From: Oceanicaulis sp. BBD 1991-10
GTDB taxonomy: Bacteria; Pseudomonadota; Alphaproteobacteria; Caulobacterales; Maricaulaceae
Assembly: GCA_001657295.1 (NCBI GenBank)
Contig: LYSW01000002.1
Span: 1-64,000 of the forward strand
DNA length: 64,000 nt
Reading direction: 5' to 3'
In this document: positions 27,545 through 36,402 of the stretch, one piece after another
How positions within the stretch are numbered: the first letter of the stretch is position 1
Layout: the number at the start of each line of letters is the position of its first letter
Position numbers and translations under genes: made by a program
Notes under the pieces: generated by a model
The model's database searches: none
What the model was told of the DNA's origin: nothing
Seen by the model: only the letters and a program-made list of their open reading frames with translations

Positions 27545-27888
27545 GCTTCCCCCCGAAAGCACTCATCCCCTCGCCTCAAACGTGTAAGATTGAGATGGCG
27601 GAGTCCAGAAGGAATCCGGCCCGGCGCGGGGATTGACCGTCTCCCCTCAGCGCGGCCGCGCCGGCGCGATCCGCCGGGCCGGCTCGCCGTCCTGCGACAT
27701 CATCGCGCCTCACCTCCATTTCGCACGCCTGCAACCAAAGCGTCGCGGGGCTGTCATACGGCTTGACCATAACCCGGGATGACGCTGCGGGCGCCGCCTG
27801 CGGCGCGGCGCTCCGCGGGCAGGCTGCGGGGCGCCCTTGCCGGTCAAGCGCGGCCGTCCGGCCGCCGTGTCTTTCAGGGGGACGCATC
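27545..27888. other. Divergent intergenic region
   Basis: 344 bases between the pentapeptide gene and the TonB receptor gene, with no supported gene. It should carry both promoters. Near the receptor it contains long GC-rich inverted repeats (GGGCGCC near 27788 against GGCGCCC near 27830), which could form a leader hairpin ahead of the receptor start. I do not recognise a Fur box or riboswitch. Confidence 0.45.
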
Positions 27889-30678
27889 ATGAAACGCTTC
27901 GCATCCATTCTTTTAAGCGCCTCGGCGCTGGCGCTGGCCACAGCCGCCGCGCAGGCGGCCGAGATCACCGGCCGGGTCACGGAGGCCTCCGGCCAGGTGG
28001 GCCTGGAAGGCGCGCTCGTGCGCATCGTTGAAACCGGCCAGACGGTGGCGGCGGGCCGCGACGGCTCCTTCCGCTTCGCCTCGGTGCCGGCGGGCGAGTA
28101 CACCATCGAGGTGAGTTATCTGGGCGCGGATGTGGAGACCCAGTCTGTGTCGCTGGCCAGCGACGACGCCACGGCGACCGTCGATTTCATGCTCGGCGCG
28201 GACGTGGCGGTCACGGATAATATCCTGATCGTCGGCCAGCGCGGCCAGCTGTTCGGCGCGATCAACCGCCAGCGCGCCGCGGACAATCTGCAAACCGTGC
28301 TGTCTTCCGACTTCGTCGATCGTCTGCCTGATGAAAACATCGCCGAAGCCGCGCGCCGCGCGGTCGGCGTCAACGTGCTCAACGACCAGGGCGAGGGCCG
28401 TTTCGTCTCTGTCCGCGGCATCGATCCCAATCTGAACACCACCACGGTCAACGGCGTGCGCCTGCCGTCGCCGGAATCGGATAATCGCCAGGTGCCGCTG
28501 GACGTGATCGACAGCGATGTCCTGTCCTCGATCGTCATCTCCAAGTCTTTGACCCCGGACATGCCGGGCGACACGATCGGCGGCAATATCGAGATCGAAA
28601 CCCTGTCCGGCCTGGACCAGGACGAGCGCCTGCTGCAATTCCGGATCCGCGGCATCTATGCCGACATCGCGGAAGACTACGGTTATCGCGGCTCGGTCAC
28701 TTTCGCCGACAATTTCTTGGACGGCCGTTTGGGCGTCGCCCTGTCCATCTCCGACCAGTCGCGTGATTTCGGCTCCGACAATGTGGAAGTGGACGGCACG
28801 TGGGACACCGGCGAAAGCGTCGCCTTCCCGGGCGAATATGAGCTGCGCGATTATATCATCACCCGGGAGCGGACCTCGGTGGTGTTCAATCTCGATTTCG
28901 ACGCCAGCGAGAACACCGATCTCTACCTGCGCACCACCTTTTCGGAATTCTCCGACCAGGAATATCGCTCGCGGGTGGAGAACAAGTTCGAGGACGGCGA
29001 ATATGATGACGCCGCCTCCGGCGGGACGCGCGCTCTGGTCAATGGCACGGCGAGCGATGAATTCGAGGTCGACCGCGACATCAAGGACCGTCTGGAGGAA
29101 CAGACGATCTACGCGATCGCGGCGGGCGGCGAGACCTTCGCCGGGGCGTGGACCTTTGATTACCAGCTCTCCTACGCCTATGCGGAAGAGGCGGAGCCGG
29201 ACCGGCTCGACACCGATTTTCGCGCCCAGTTCGACAGCGGCGCGTTCGGCGTTGATGTCAGCGACAGCCTGATCCCGCAGCTCATCTTCGGCGATGCGGC
29301 GTCTCAGAGCGCCTATTTCGACCCGGCCAATTATGAGTATGACGGCGCTGAATTCCTCAATGGCGTGGCCGAAGACGATGAGTGGGCCGGTCAGTTCAAC
29401 CTGCGCCGCGATACCCGCTTCGGCCGGTATTACGGCTTCTGGCAGGCGGGCGTCAGCTATCGCATGCGGGAGAAATCCTATGACGCCGAGGTCCGCGTTT
29501 ACGGCGACGGCTTTGGCGGCGGGCCGCTGACCCTGGCGACCGTCGGCCGCCAGGTCGACTTTTCGCTCGCCGAGATCGGCACGACGCCGGATCCGTTCGC
29601 GATCCGCGATCTGTTCAACACCAACCGCGCCGCCTTCGAGGCCGATTTCGACGCCGATGACAGCTTCCTGGCCAGCACGGTCGAGGACTATTCCGCCGAG
29701 GAAGACGTGCTCGCCGGCTATGTGATGGGTTCGGTCGACATCGATAATCTGCGCATCGTCGGCGGCGTGCGGGTCGAGGACACCCAATACGACGCCACCG
29801 GATTCCAGGTCGACGAAGACACCGTGGCCGCGGTCGCGATCACGTCGTCCAACGACTATACTGACTGGCTGCCGAGCGTGAATCTGCGCTACGAGCTGGC
29901 GGAGAATGTCATTCTGCGCGGGGCTTATTACGCCTCGATCTCCCGCCCGAACCTGGCCCAGGCGGCGCCGCGCGTGGTGATCGATGACGATGACGAAGCC
30001 GAAGCGGGCAATCCGGACCTCGATCGCCAGCAGGCGCAGAATTTCGATGCGGCGATCGAGTATTATCCCAACCGCGACTCGGTGATCGCGGGCGGGGTGT
30101 TTTACAAGTCGATCGACAATCTGATCGCTGAATTCATCGATTCCAGCCCGGCGCCGATCAATGGCGCGCCGATCAATGAATTGGCCACTTTCGCCAATAT
30201 CGAAGAGGCCGACCTGTTGGGCTTTGAATTGAATTATCAGCAGGCGCTCACCAACCTGCCGGGTCTGTTCTCCAACCTGATCGTCGGCGCCAACTACACC
30301 TATGTGGATTCTGAGGCGACGCTGCCGGGCGGCCGAGAGGTCACCCTGCCTTTGCAGTCGGAGAATATCTACAATCTGATCCTGGGCTATGATGATGGCC
30401 GTCTGGATCTGCGCGCCGCCATCTCCTATCGCGACGATTATATCGACGCGCTGGGCGATGACGCCTCTGAAGACCGGATCGTGCTGGAGCACGCCCAGAT
30501 CGACCTGTCGGCCAAATTCGACGTCACCGACAATCTTCGGGCCTATCTGGACTTCAAAAACATCAATGACGAGCCCTTCGTCGCAGCCTTCCGCGACGCG
30601 GGACGTGAGTTGAACAGCCAGTATGAGGAATATGGCTGGCAGGCCCAATTCGGCTTCCGCTACACCTTCGGCGGCTGA
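27889..30678 (+). CDS. TonB-dependent receptor (TonB-Xanth-Caul type)
   Basis: A 929-residue outer-membrane receptor. A signal peptide (MKRFASILLSASALALATAAAQA, cleaved after about residue 22) is followed by a carboxypeptidase-regulatory-like beta domain (about 23-100), a plug (VLSSDFVDRLPDENIAEAARR, VSVRGIDPNLNTTTVNG), and a beta-barrel ending in FGFRYTFGG. This type is common in Caulobacter and Xanthomonas and often takes up carbohydrates, but the substrate cannot be read. The start at 27889 follows AGGGGGA and begins the signal peptide; earlier in-frame codons are not part of the gene. Confidence 0.93.
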   Translation: MKRFASILLSASALALATAAAQAAEITGRVTEASGQVGLEGALVRIVETGQTVAAGRDGSFRFASVPAGEYTIEVSYLGADVETQSVSLASDDATATVDFMLGADVAVTDNILIVGQRGQLFGAINRQRAADNLQTVLSSDFVDRLPDENIAEAARRAVGVNVLNDQGEGRFVSVRGIDPNLNTTTVNGVRLPSPESDNRQVPLDVIDSDVLSSIVISKSLTPDMPGDTIGGNIEIETLSGLDQDERLLQFRIRGIYADIAEDYGYRGSVTFADNFLDGRLGVALSISDQSRDFGSDNVEVDGTWDTGESVAFPGEYELRDYIITRERTSVVFNLDFDASENTDLYLRTTFSEFSDQEYRSRVENKFEDGEYDDAASGGTRALVNGTASDEFEVDRDIKDRLEEQTIYAIAAGGETFAGAWTFDYQLSYAYAEEAEPDRLDTDFRAQFDSGAFGVDVSDSLIPQLIFGDAASQSAYFDPANYEYDGAEFLNGVAEDDEWAGQFNLRRDTRFGRYYGFWQAGVSYRMREKSYDAEVRVYGDGFGGGPLTLATVGRQVDFSLAEIGTTPDPFAIRDLFNTNRAAFEADFDADDSFLASTVEDYSAEEDVLAGYVMGSVDIDNLRIVGGVRVEDTQYDATGFQVDEDTVAAVAITSSNDYTDWLPSVNLRYELAENVILRGAYYASISRPNLAQAAPRVVIDDDDEAEAGNPDLDRQQAQNFDAAIEYYPNRDSVIAGGVFYKSIDNLIAEFIDSSPAPINGAPINELATFANIEEADLLGFELNYQQALTNLPGLFSNLIVGANYTYVDSEATLPGGREVTLPLQSENIYNLILGYDDGRLDLRAAISYRDDYIDALGDDASEDRIVLEHAQIDLSAKFDVTDNLRAYLDFKNINDEPFVAAFRDAGRELNSQYEEYGWQAQFGFRYTFGG

Positions 30679-30691
30679 GCCGTCTGCGTAG

Positions 30692-30720
30692 CGCCCCCGG
30701 AAGCGCCGCTTCCGGGGGGC
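30692..30720. terminator. Hairpin between convergent genes
   Basis: A perfect ten-base inverted repeat, CCCCCGGAAG (30694-30703) and CTTCCGGGGG (30709-30718), with a five-base loop, lies between the TonB receptor stop and the end of the opposing small gene. It lacks a clear T-run on either side, so termination may be weak or factor-assisted. It could serve both strands. Confidence 0.55.
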
Positions 30721-30733
30721 GAGGCGCTGCGTC

Positions 30734-31105
30734 TCAGCTGCAGATGGCGTCCCACGTCGTCCAATAGGTCGCGCCCTTGCCGCCGGCGTCCGCGACGATG
30801 CCGACGAAGGAGCCGCAATTATCGTTGCAGCCGATAACCGGACCGCCTTCGCTGGGATGGATTTCGGTCGGTCCCCAGTCGGCGCCGGCCGCCTCGACCT
30901 TCACGTCGAACAGGCCTGACAGGCCTGGGGTCTGAAGAATCTCCTGGGGGTCGGCCGAGGTGATCGTGCCGATCCAGTTGGAGTCCTGATGCGTGTAGGT
31001 CACCGACCATTTGGTCACCACCTTCGCGGTGTCGTTGTTCGGTGAGATATAGACCCAGAATTGAGCCCCTTTGCCTGCGGCGAGTTCGAGCGTTTTTGCG
31101 GCCAT
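30734..31105 (-). CDS. Orphan small protein, possibly a beta-sandwich
   Basis: A 123-residue protein I cannot assign. It is rich in Trp, Gly, Thr and Asp, and alternating hydrophobic strands (FWVYISPN, WSVTYTHQD, WIGTITSADP) suggest a beta-sandwich. Two cysteines in GCNDNCG and one near the end could form disulfides, yet no signal peptide is present. GGAGGA sits six bases before the ATG at 31105, supporting this start. It is divergent from the isomerase gene and converges on the TonB receptor gene. Confidence 0.65.
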   Translation of the reverse strand: MAAKTLELAAGKGAQFWVYISPNNDTAKVVTKWSVTYTHQDSNWIGTITSADPQEILQTPGLSGLFDVKVEAAGADWGPTEIHPSEGGPVIGCNDNCGSFVGIVADAGGKGATYWTTWDAICS

Positions 31106-31260
31106 ATAGTCCTCCATTGCGTGAAGCGCGCAATCTTAGTGAGAGTCCCGCACAGGTAGAAGAAAATAATTGCAAATCGGGAAAATCGCGGATGGCGGCG
31201 TGCTTCGCAGCCTGCTCGATGCAGGCTAGGCTGAAGGCGAGCGACGCAGAAAGGCCGCCC

Positions 31261-31875
31261 ATGACCCAGGTAGACTTCATCTTCGATTTCGGCAGTCCCA
31301 ACGCCTATTTGGCGCATCGCGCGATCCCGGGGATCGAAGAGCGCACCGGGGTCAAATTCCGCTACCTGCCCTGCCTTCTGGGCGGCATTTTCAAAGCGAC
31401 CGGCAATCAGGCGCCGATGCTGGCCTTCGCGAACATCAAGAATAAGCTCGATTATGACCTGCTGGAGATCCAGCGCTTCATCGACGCCCACGAACTCAGA
31501 GAGTTCAAATTCAACCCGAACTTCCCGGTCAACACGCTGTTGATGATGCGGGGCGGGGCGGGTCTGGAGCTCGATGCGCCCGACAAGCTGGACGAATATT
31601 TCGAGACCGGCCTGCGCGCCATGTGGGAGGAGGAGAAAAATCTCAACGATCCCGCCGTGGTCCGCGAGGTGTTCGCCAACGCCGGGTTCGACGCCGAAGC
31701 GCTGTTCGCCCGCGCCGTCGAGCCGGAGGTCAAGCAACACCTCGCCGACAACACCGCCAAGGCGGTCGAGCGCGGCGCGTTCGGCGTTCCCACCTTTTAT
31801 GTCGGCGACGAGATGTTCTTCGGCAAAGAGCGCCTGGGCCAGGTGGAGGCCGAGATTCTCCGGCAAGCCTCATGA
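31261..31875 (+). CDS. DsbA-family 2-hydroxychromene-2-carboxylate isomerase-like protein
   Basis: A 204-residue thioredoxin-fold protein of the kappa-GST/HCCA isomerase family. The N-terminal FIFDFGSPNAYLA has the catalytic Ser and no CxxC. The family's helical insert and the cis-proline segment GVPTFYV near residue 177 are present. HCCA isomerases use glutathione in naphthalene-type catabolism, but many relatives have other unknown substrates. The ATG at 31261 follows AAAGG. Its stop overlaps the next gene's start (ATGA), so it is co-translated with the SDR. Confidence 0.9.
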   Translation: MTQVDFIFDFGSPNAYLAHRAIPGIEERTGVKFRYLPCLLGGIFKATGNQAPMLAFANIKNKLDYDLLEIQRFIDAHELREFKFNPNFPVNTLLMMRGGAGLELDAPDKLDEYFETGLRAMWEEEKNLNDPAVVREVFANAGFDAEALFARAVEPEVKQHLADNTAKAVERGAFGVPTFYVGDEMFFGKERLGQVEAEILRQAS

Positions 31876-32600
31876 CCGGCGCCTGCGTCGTCATCGGCGC
31901 GGGCGACGCCACCGGCGGCGCCATCGCGCGGGCCTTCGCCCAGGAAGGCCTGACCGCATGCGTGGCGCGCCGGCCGCGTCACATGGATCAGCTGGACGCG
32001 CTGGCGGATCGCATCCGCAGCCAGGGGGGGCAGGCGGCGGCGTTCGGCGTGGATGCGCGCGATGAAGACGCCATGATCGCGCTCTTCGACCAGATCGAAG
32101 CCGATATCGGCCCCATCGAGGTGGCGGTCTTCAATATCGGCGCGAACGTCAATTTCCCGATTGAGGAGACGACCGCGCGCACCTATCGCAAAGTCTGGGA
32201 GATGGCGGCCTTCGCCGGCTTTTTGACCGGCCGCGAAGCGGCCCGGCGCATGATTCCGCGCCAACACGGCTCCATCTTCTTCACCGGCGCCACCGCGGCC
32301 CTGCGCGGCGGCAAGGGCTATAGCGCCTTCGCCGGCGCGAAGTTCGCGTTGCGCGCCTTGTCGCAATCCATGGCGCGGGAGCTGGGGCCGAAGAATATCC
32401 ATGTCGCCCATATCGTGATCGACGGCGCGATCGACACCGACTTCATCGCTCAATTCGTCGAGGATATGGACGCCGCTCGCGCCGAAGACCGGCTGCTTTC
32501 ACCCGACGCCATCGCGGCGAATTATGTCTGGCTGCACAAGCAGCCGCGCTCCGCCTGGACTCAGGAAGTCGATTTGCGCCCCTGGAAGGAGCACTGGTAG
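31872..32600 (+). CDS. SDR-family oxidoreductase with altered active site
   Basis: A 242-residue short-chain dehydrogenase/reductase. The nucleotide site GAGDATGGA (9-17) and the NIGA motif are present. At the active site the YxxxK position reads F153-A-G-A-K157, with a tyrosine at 150 instead, so the canonical catalytic Tyr is missing. A recognised SDR subgroup shares this FAGAK plus VxDGAID pattern (from memory). It is coupled by ATGA to the isomerase and probably works in the same pathway. Confidence 0.85.
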   Translation: MTGACVVIGAGDATGGAIARAFAQEGLTACVARRPRHMDQLDALADRIRSQGGQAAAFGVDARDEDAMIALFDQIEADIGPIEVAVFNIGANVNFPIEETTARTYRKVWEMAAFAGFLTGREAARRMIPRQHGSIFFTGATAALRGGKGYSAFAGAKFALRALSQSMARELGPKNIHVAHIVIDGAIDTDFIAQFVEDMDAARAEDRLLSPDAIAANYVWLHKQPRSAWTQEVDLRPWKEHW

Positions 32601-32774
32601 AGCCGCCTGCGCCCGGATTCTCTCCCGGTGGGTCATCGCGAGGCGGGCCGGCTCGGCCCCTTGGTGCGCGTCGTCGCCGCCAGAGACGGCGCGCCGGTCC
32701 TGATACACTACAATATGTGAAAGATGATCTGCGCACGCTTTTCAAACTCTGCGCTGTGGATTAGGTCAGGGTGC

Positions 32775-33170
32775 ATGCGTCCGCAGCGTTACATATTAAC
32801 ATGGTTTGCCGCCGCCCTGGTGGCGATGCAGGCCTTGTGGTCGGGCCTGGCCGCGACCGCCTATGCGGCGGGCGTGGATGAGGCGCGCTTTTTATGCGCG
32901 CAACTCACCCTGCCGGCTGAAGCGCGCGCCCAGATCGCCGAATTGGCGGCTCTGGCCGGTGAAGACCCGGTTCATGACACACCGGTCGAGCCGGTCGACT
33001 GCGCCGCCTGCGCGCTGGGCCAGGCGCCGGCCTTGGCGGCCCAGCTTGTCCTCGCCGAGCGCACGGCGCTCGCGACCGGCCTTTCAGAACCGATGGTCGT
33101 AGGCGCTCTGACCGCCCGTCAACCGACTGGACCGCCGGTCGGCCTGCGCGCCCCGCCCGTTTCTTTCTGA
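32775..33170 (+). CDS. Exported DUF2946-like protein
   Basis: A 131-residue protein with an N-terminal signal (residues 1-32, TWFAAALVAMQALWSGLAA core) and a short mature part with two conserved-looking motifs, FLCAQ and DCAACALGQ. DUF2946 proteins are small, exported and found next to copper genes in many proteobacteria; the VDCAAC segment fits. It probably binds metal in the periplasm. It is the first gene of the metal cassette, 86 bases before the copper-type TonB receptor. Confidence 0.7.
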   Translation: MRPQRYILTWFAAALVAMQALWSGLAATAYAAGVDEARFLCAQLTLPAEARAQIAELAALAGEDPVHDTPVEPVDCAACALGQAPALAAQLVLAERTALATGLSEPMVVGALTARQPTGPPVGLRAPPVSF

Positions 33171-33256
33171 TCCTTCTTCGCGGGCTTTCAGCCCGGGCAC
33201 GCGCCCGATGTCAGGGCCCGCGTGCGCCTTGATCAGATCGAACGGAAAACCGACTC

Positions 33257-35371
33257 ATGAAATCCCTGCTTCTCGCCGGCGCGGCTGCGCTGGCCTTCGC
33301 CCCGCTCGCTGCTGCGAGCGAGGCCGCCGCGGACCATAACAAGCCGCGCTCGACCTGGACTGATGTCATCGTGGTGACCGGCTATGCCCGCGAGGCTGAC
33401 GCCGACACGCTCCTCGTCGACCAGGCGCCCGCCATCGCGGCCGACGCCGCGGGCCTGGTGGCGCGCTTGCCGGGCGCAGCCTTGATCGATAATGGCGGCC
33501 TGTCCGGTCAGGTGCAGTATCGCGGCCTGTTCGGGCCCCGCGTCGCCATTCGCCTGGACGGCCAGGCCTTCGCGTCGGGCGGGCCCAACCTGATGGACCC
33601 GCCGCTGCACTATGCGCCCGCGCCGTTGCTGGAAAGCCTGGAAGTGACCCGAGGCCCCGCGCCGGTCAGTCAGGGTCCGGCCCTGACCGCCTCGGTCAAC
33701 GCCGTGTTCAAGCGCATCGGCTACGCTGACGGCGCCGAGCCGGTCTTCAGCGCCGATCTCACCGCCATCGCGCGCAGCGTGGATGAAAGCTATGCCGTCG
33801 GCGGCGTGGCGGGCGCCGCGACCGAGCGCCAGCGCATCCAGATTCTCGCCTCCGTGGAGGACGGCGGCGACATCGAAACGCCGATAACGACCCTTAACGG
33901 GACCGGGCATAACCGTCTGGCCTACGGCGCCGGATACGGCTTTCGAGTCACCGATACGACTGAGTTCACGCTCGATTATCGCCGCCAGGAGGTGGATGAC
34001 ACGGGCAATCCGCCTTTCCCCATGGACATCCGCTTCATGGACACCTCCACGACGCGCGCCGGTCTGAATTCCAGGCTGGCCGGCTGGGATGTCTCGGCCA
34101 TGGTCAGCCATGCCCGTGTCGACCATGCGATGAATAATTTCTCCCAGCGCCCGTCGCCCCAGCCGGCGATGATGCGCCAGCGCGAAACCTTCGCAAGCTC
34201 TGAAACCTGGATGCTGGAAGCAGACGGCGAGCGCGCCGTTAATGGCGGCGTGCTGCGCATCGGCGCCGACCATATGCAGACCCGGCATGACGTCACCATC
34301 ACCAACCCGATGAATGCGGCCTTCTTCGTCACGCCCTTCCCGGACATTGAGACCAGCCGCACCGGCGCCTTCGCGGAATGGGACGGCCCGGCCGGGGGCT
34401 TTGAGGTCTATATCGGCGCGCGTATCGACGCCCATGAGGCGGAAGCGGGCGAACCGACGCTCGGCCCGGCCCTGCCCATGGGACCGCGCATGCTGGCGGC
34501 GAATTTCGTCGCGGCGGACCGCAGCTGGGACGCGGTGACGCTGGACGGCCTCGTCCGCGCGGCGCGGCCGGTGTCCGACGATATGACGCTGCGCGCGGCC
34601 CTGTCGCGCAAGTCGCGCGTGTCCGGCTATCTGGAGCGCTTCGGCTGGCTGCCGATCTCCGCCAGCGGCGGCCTGGCCGACGGCAACACCTATGTCGGCA
34701 CGCTGGATCTGGATCCCGAGGTCGCCACCTCGATCGAAGGCGGCTTCGATTTCGCGTCCGACCGGATATATCTGCGGCCGACCGTCTATGTCAGCTGGAT
34801 CGACGATTATATCCAGGGCGTTCCGGCCGAACCGAACACCCCCGGCGTCGTTGATACGCCGCTGGAGATGATCTCGGCGATGAATGGCGATCCCACCCCG
34901 CTGCGCTTCTCCAATGTGGAGGCGCGGCTGACGGGCTTTGACGCCGATTTCGGCCTGGCCCTGATCGGCGACTGGCGATTGGACGGGGTGCTGTCCTATG
35001 TGCGCGGCGAGCGCACCGATATCGACGATGATCTCTACCGCATCGCCCCGCCGAGCCTGCGCCTGGGTCTGACCTATGATCAGCCGGCCTGGTCGGCGAC
35101 GCTGGAGACCCTGGCGGTGGCCGAGCAGGACAATGTCTCGGTCTCCAACAGCGAGGTCGAAACGCCCGGCCATGTCATCCTGAACGCTTTCGGCGACTGG
35201 GCGGTCAGCGAGCAGGTCACGGTTTCAGCGGGCGTGGAGAACATCCTCGACCATCGCTATCGCGAGCATCTGGCGGGCTATAACCGCAATTCCGGGCTCG
35301 GCGTGCCGGTCGGCGAGCGCTTGCCCGGCGCCGGCGCCGGCGCCTGGTTGCGCGTCAACGCGCGTTTTTGA
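33257..35371 (+). CDS. TonB-dependent copper-type receptor (OprC/NosA-like)
   Basis: A 704-residue outer-membrane receptor. A signal peptide (about 1-20) precedes a plug with VIVVTGYARE, VARLPGAALIDNGGLSGQ and Y-R-G-L-F-G-P-R-V-A-I-R-L-D-G, and the barrel ends in WLRVNARF. The plug resembles OprC/NosA receptors, which transport copper. The next gene is a PCu(A)C copper chaperone, which supports copper as the cargo. His/Met-rich ligand stretches such as MDPPLHYAP and MNNFSQRP occur in the barrel. Confidence 0.9.
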   Translation: MKSLLLAGAAALAFAPLAAASEAAADHNKPRSTWTDVIVVTGYAREADADTLLVDQAPAIAADAAGLVARLPGAALIDNGGLSGQVQYRGLFGPRVAIRLDGQAFASGGPNLMDPPLHYAPAPLLESLEVTRGPAPVSQGPALTASVNAVFKRIGYADGAEPVFSADLTAIARSVDESYAVGGVAGAATERQRIQILASVEDGGDIETPITTLNGTGHNRLAYGAGYGFRVTDTTEFTLDYRRQEVDDTGNPPFPMDIRFMDTSTTRAGLNSRLAGWDVSAMVSHARVDHAMNNFSQRPSPQPAMMRQRETFASSETWMLEADGERAVNGGVLRIGADHMQTRHDVTITNPMNAAFFVTPFPDIETSRTGAFAEWDGPAGGFEVYIGARIDAHEAEAGEPTLGPALPMGPRMLAANFVAADRSWDAVTLDGLVRAARPVSDDMTLRAALSRKSRVSGYLERFGWLPISASGGLADGNTYVGTLDLDPEVATSIEGGFDFASDRIYLRPTVYVSWIDDYIQGVPAEPNTPGVVDTPLEMISAMNGDPTPLRFSNVEARLTGFDADFGLALIGDWRLDGVLSYVRGERTDIDDDLYRIAPPSLRLGLTYDQPAWSATLETLAVAEQDNVSVSNSEVETPGHVILNAFGDWAVSEQVTVSAGVENILDHRYREHLAGYNRNSGLGVPVGERLPGAGAGAWLRVNARF

Positions 35372-35435
35372 TCCGAGCCTGATAGAGCGGCGCGGGTTGA
35401 TCCCGCGCCCCGACCCGTCTTCCATGGAGCAAGCC

Positions 35436-35912
35436 ATGATCCGCACGCTTTTCATCCTCGCCGCCTTGGTGACCGCCTCCGTCGCCGCGGCCCCGGCCTT
35501 CGCCCATGACTATGTCATCGGCGATCTGACCATCGACCACCCCTGGGCGCGTCCCACGGTGACCGCGCGCCAGCCCGGCGCGGCCTATTTCTCCATCCGC
35601 AATGACGGGGACGCCGACGCCCGCCTGATCGGGGCGCGGCCCATCGACTTCGCCCAGGTCGCAGAGCTTCACACCCATATCAATGATGACGGCGTCATGC
35701 GCATGCGCGCGCTCGCCGACGGCGTCATCATACCCGCCGGCGAAACCGTCAGCCTGGCGCCCGGCGGCCTGCATGTCATGCTGTTCGGGCTCGACGCGCC
35801 GCTCGCCGAGGGCTCGCCGGTGGCGTTGACCTTGGTGTTCGAAGAGCTCGGCGAGATCGACGTCATCCTGGCGGTGCACCACAATTCCGACGGCGGGCAC
35901 GCTCACCATTAG
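35436..35912 (+). CDS. Periplasmic copper chaperone PCu(A)C
   Basis: A 158-residue exported copper carrier. A signal peptide (1-23, ending AFAHD) precedes a cupredoxin-like domain with the copper ligands of the family: H79 (with H81), M90, and H113-x-M115 in GGLHVMLFGL. The C-terminus ends in a His-rich tail (HHNSDGGHAHH). PCu(A)C delivers Cu(I) to cytochrome oxidase assembly in the periplasm. GGAGCA precedes the ATG at 35436; an ATG at 35424 is an alternative. It follows the copper-type receptor closely. Confidence 0.93.
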   Translation: MIRTLFILAALVTASVAAAPAFAHDYVIGDLTIDHPWARPTVTARQPGAAYFSIRNDGDADARLIGARPIDFAQVAELHTHINDDGVMRMRALADGVIIPAGETVSLAPGGLHVMLFGLDAPLAEGSPVALTLVFEELGEIDVILAVHHNSDGGHAHH

Positions 35913-35956
35913 GCTCGGCTTGCTCAAATTGGGCGACCGCGATAGCGTCGGCGGCG

Positions 35957-36358
35957 ATGAAATGGGTGATGGCCGTGCTCGCCGTGTTGGCGCTGACCGA
36001 AGCCGGACTGGCCGTGTGCCCGTCCGCGCAGGCGCATGCGCACGCGATGGCGGAGAATGCCGCTGCGCCCTCTCAGATGCATTCCGCGCACCCTCATCAC
36101 GTTGCCGCCCCCCATGGCGAAGCGCAGGAGGCTTCGGACTGCCATGAACCCGCGCCCGCTCAGAAGGCGGCCATTGAGGGGCACTGCCCGGATTGTGCGG
36201 GCGGCATGTCCTGCGGGGAATGCGCGCTCCTGACTGCCGTCGGAACCGGTAGCTTCGAGGCCGACGCGCCGCACTTTGCAAGGCGCCACCAGACGCCCTT
36301 CGCCGTCCTCGCCGCCGACCGGCGGCCGACCTTCGATCCGCCCCCGCCCAAAGCCTGA
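35957..36358 (+). CDS. His/Cys-rich exported metal-binding protein
   Basis: A 133-residue protein with a signal peptide (1-26) and a very His- and Met-rich mature N-terminus (HAHAMAEN, MHSAHPHH). A cysteine cluster follows, HCPDCAGGMSCGEC, resembling the CxxC patterns of DUF2946-like copper proteins. No enzyme domain is seen. It most likely buffers copper or another soft metal in the periplasm. It lies between the PCu(A)C chaperone and a probable outer-membrane protein in the same orientation. Confidence 0.75.
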   Translation: MKWVMAVLAVLALTEAGLAVCPSAQAHAHAMAENAAAPSQMHSAHPHHVAAPHGEAQEASDCHEPAPAQKAAIEGHCPDCAGGMSCGECALLTAVGTGSFEADAPHFARRHQTPFAVLAADRRPTFDPPPPKA

Positions 36359-36402
36359 ACCGGCTTCAAAGCTTTTCGGTTCAACTTTGGCAGGGGACAC
36401 CC

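Noticed and set aside
27913-30648. Open frame of 911 codons on the minus strand, opposite the TonB receptor
   Set aside because: It is a shadow of the receptor: high-GC coding DNA often leaves an antisense frame open. The product is Arg/Asp/Gly-rich without motifs, and the plus strand carries the full receptor.
33233-35173. Open frame of 646 codons on the minus strand, opposite the copper-type receptor
   Set aside because: Antisense shadow with low-complexity Arg/His/Gly composition; the receptor on the plus strand has a signal peptide and plug motifs.
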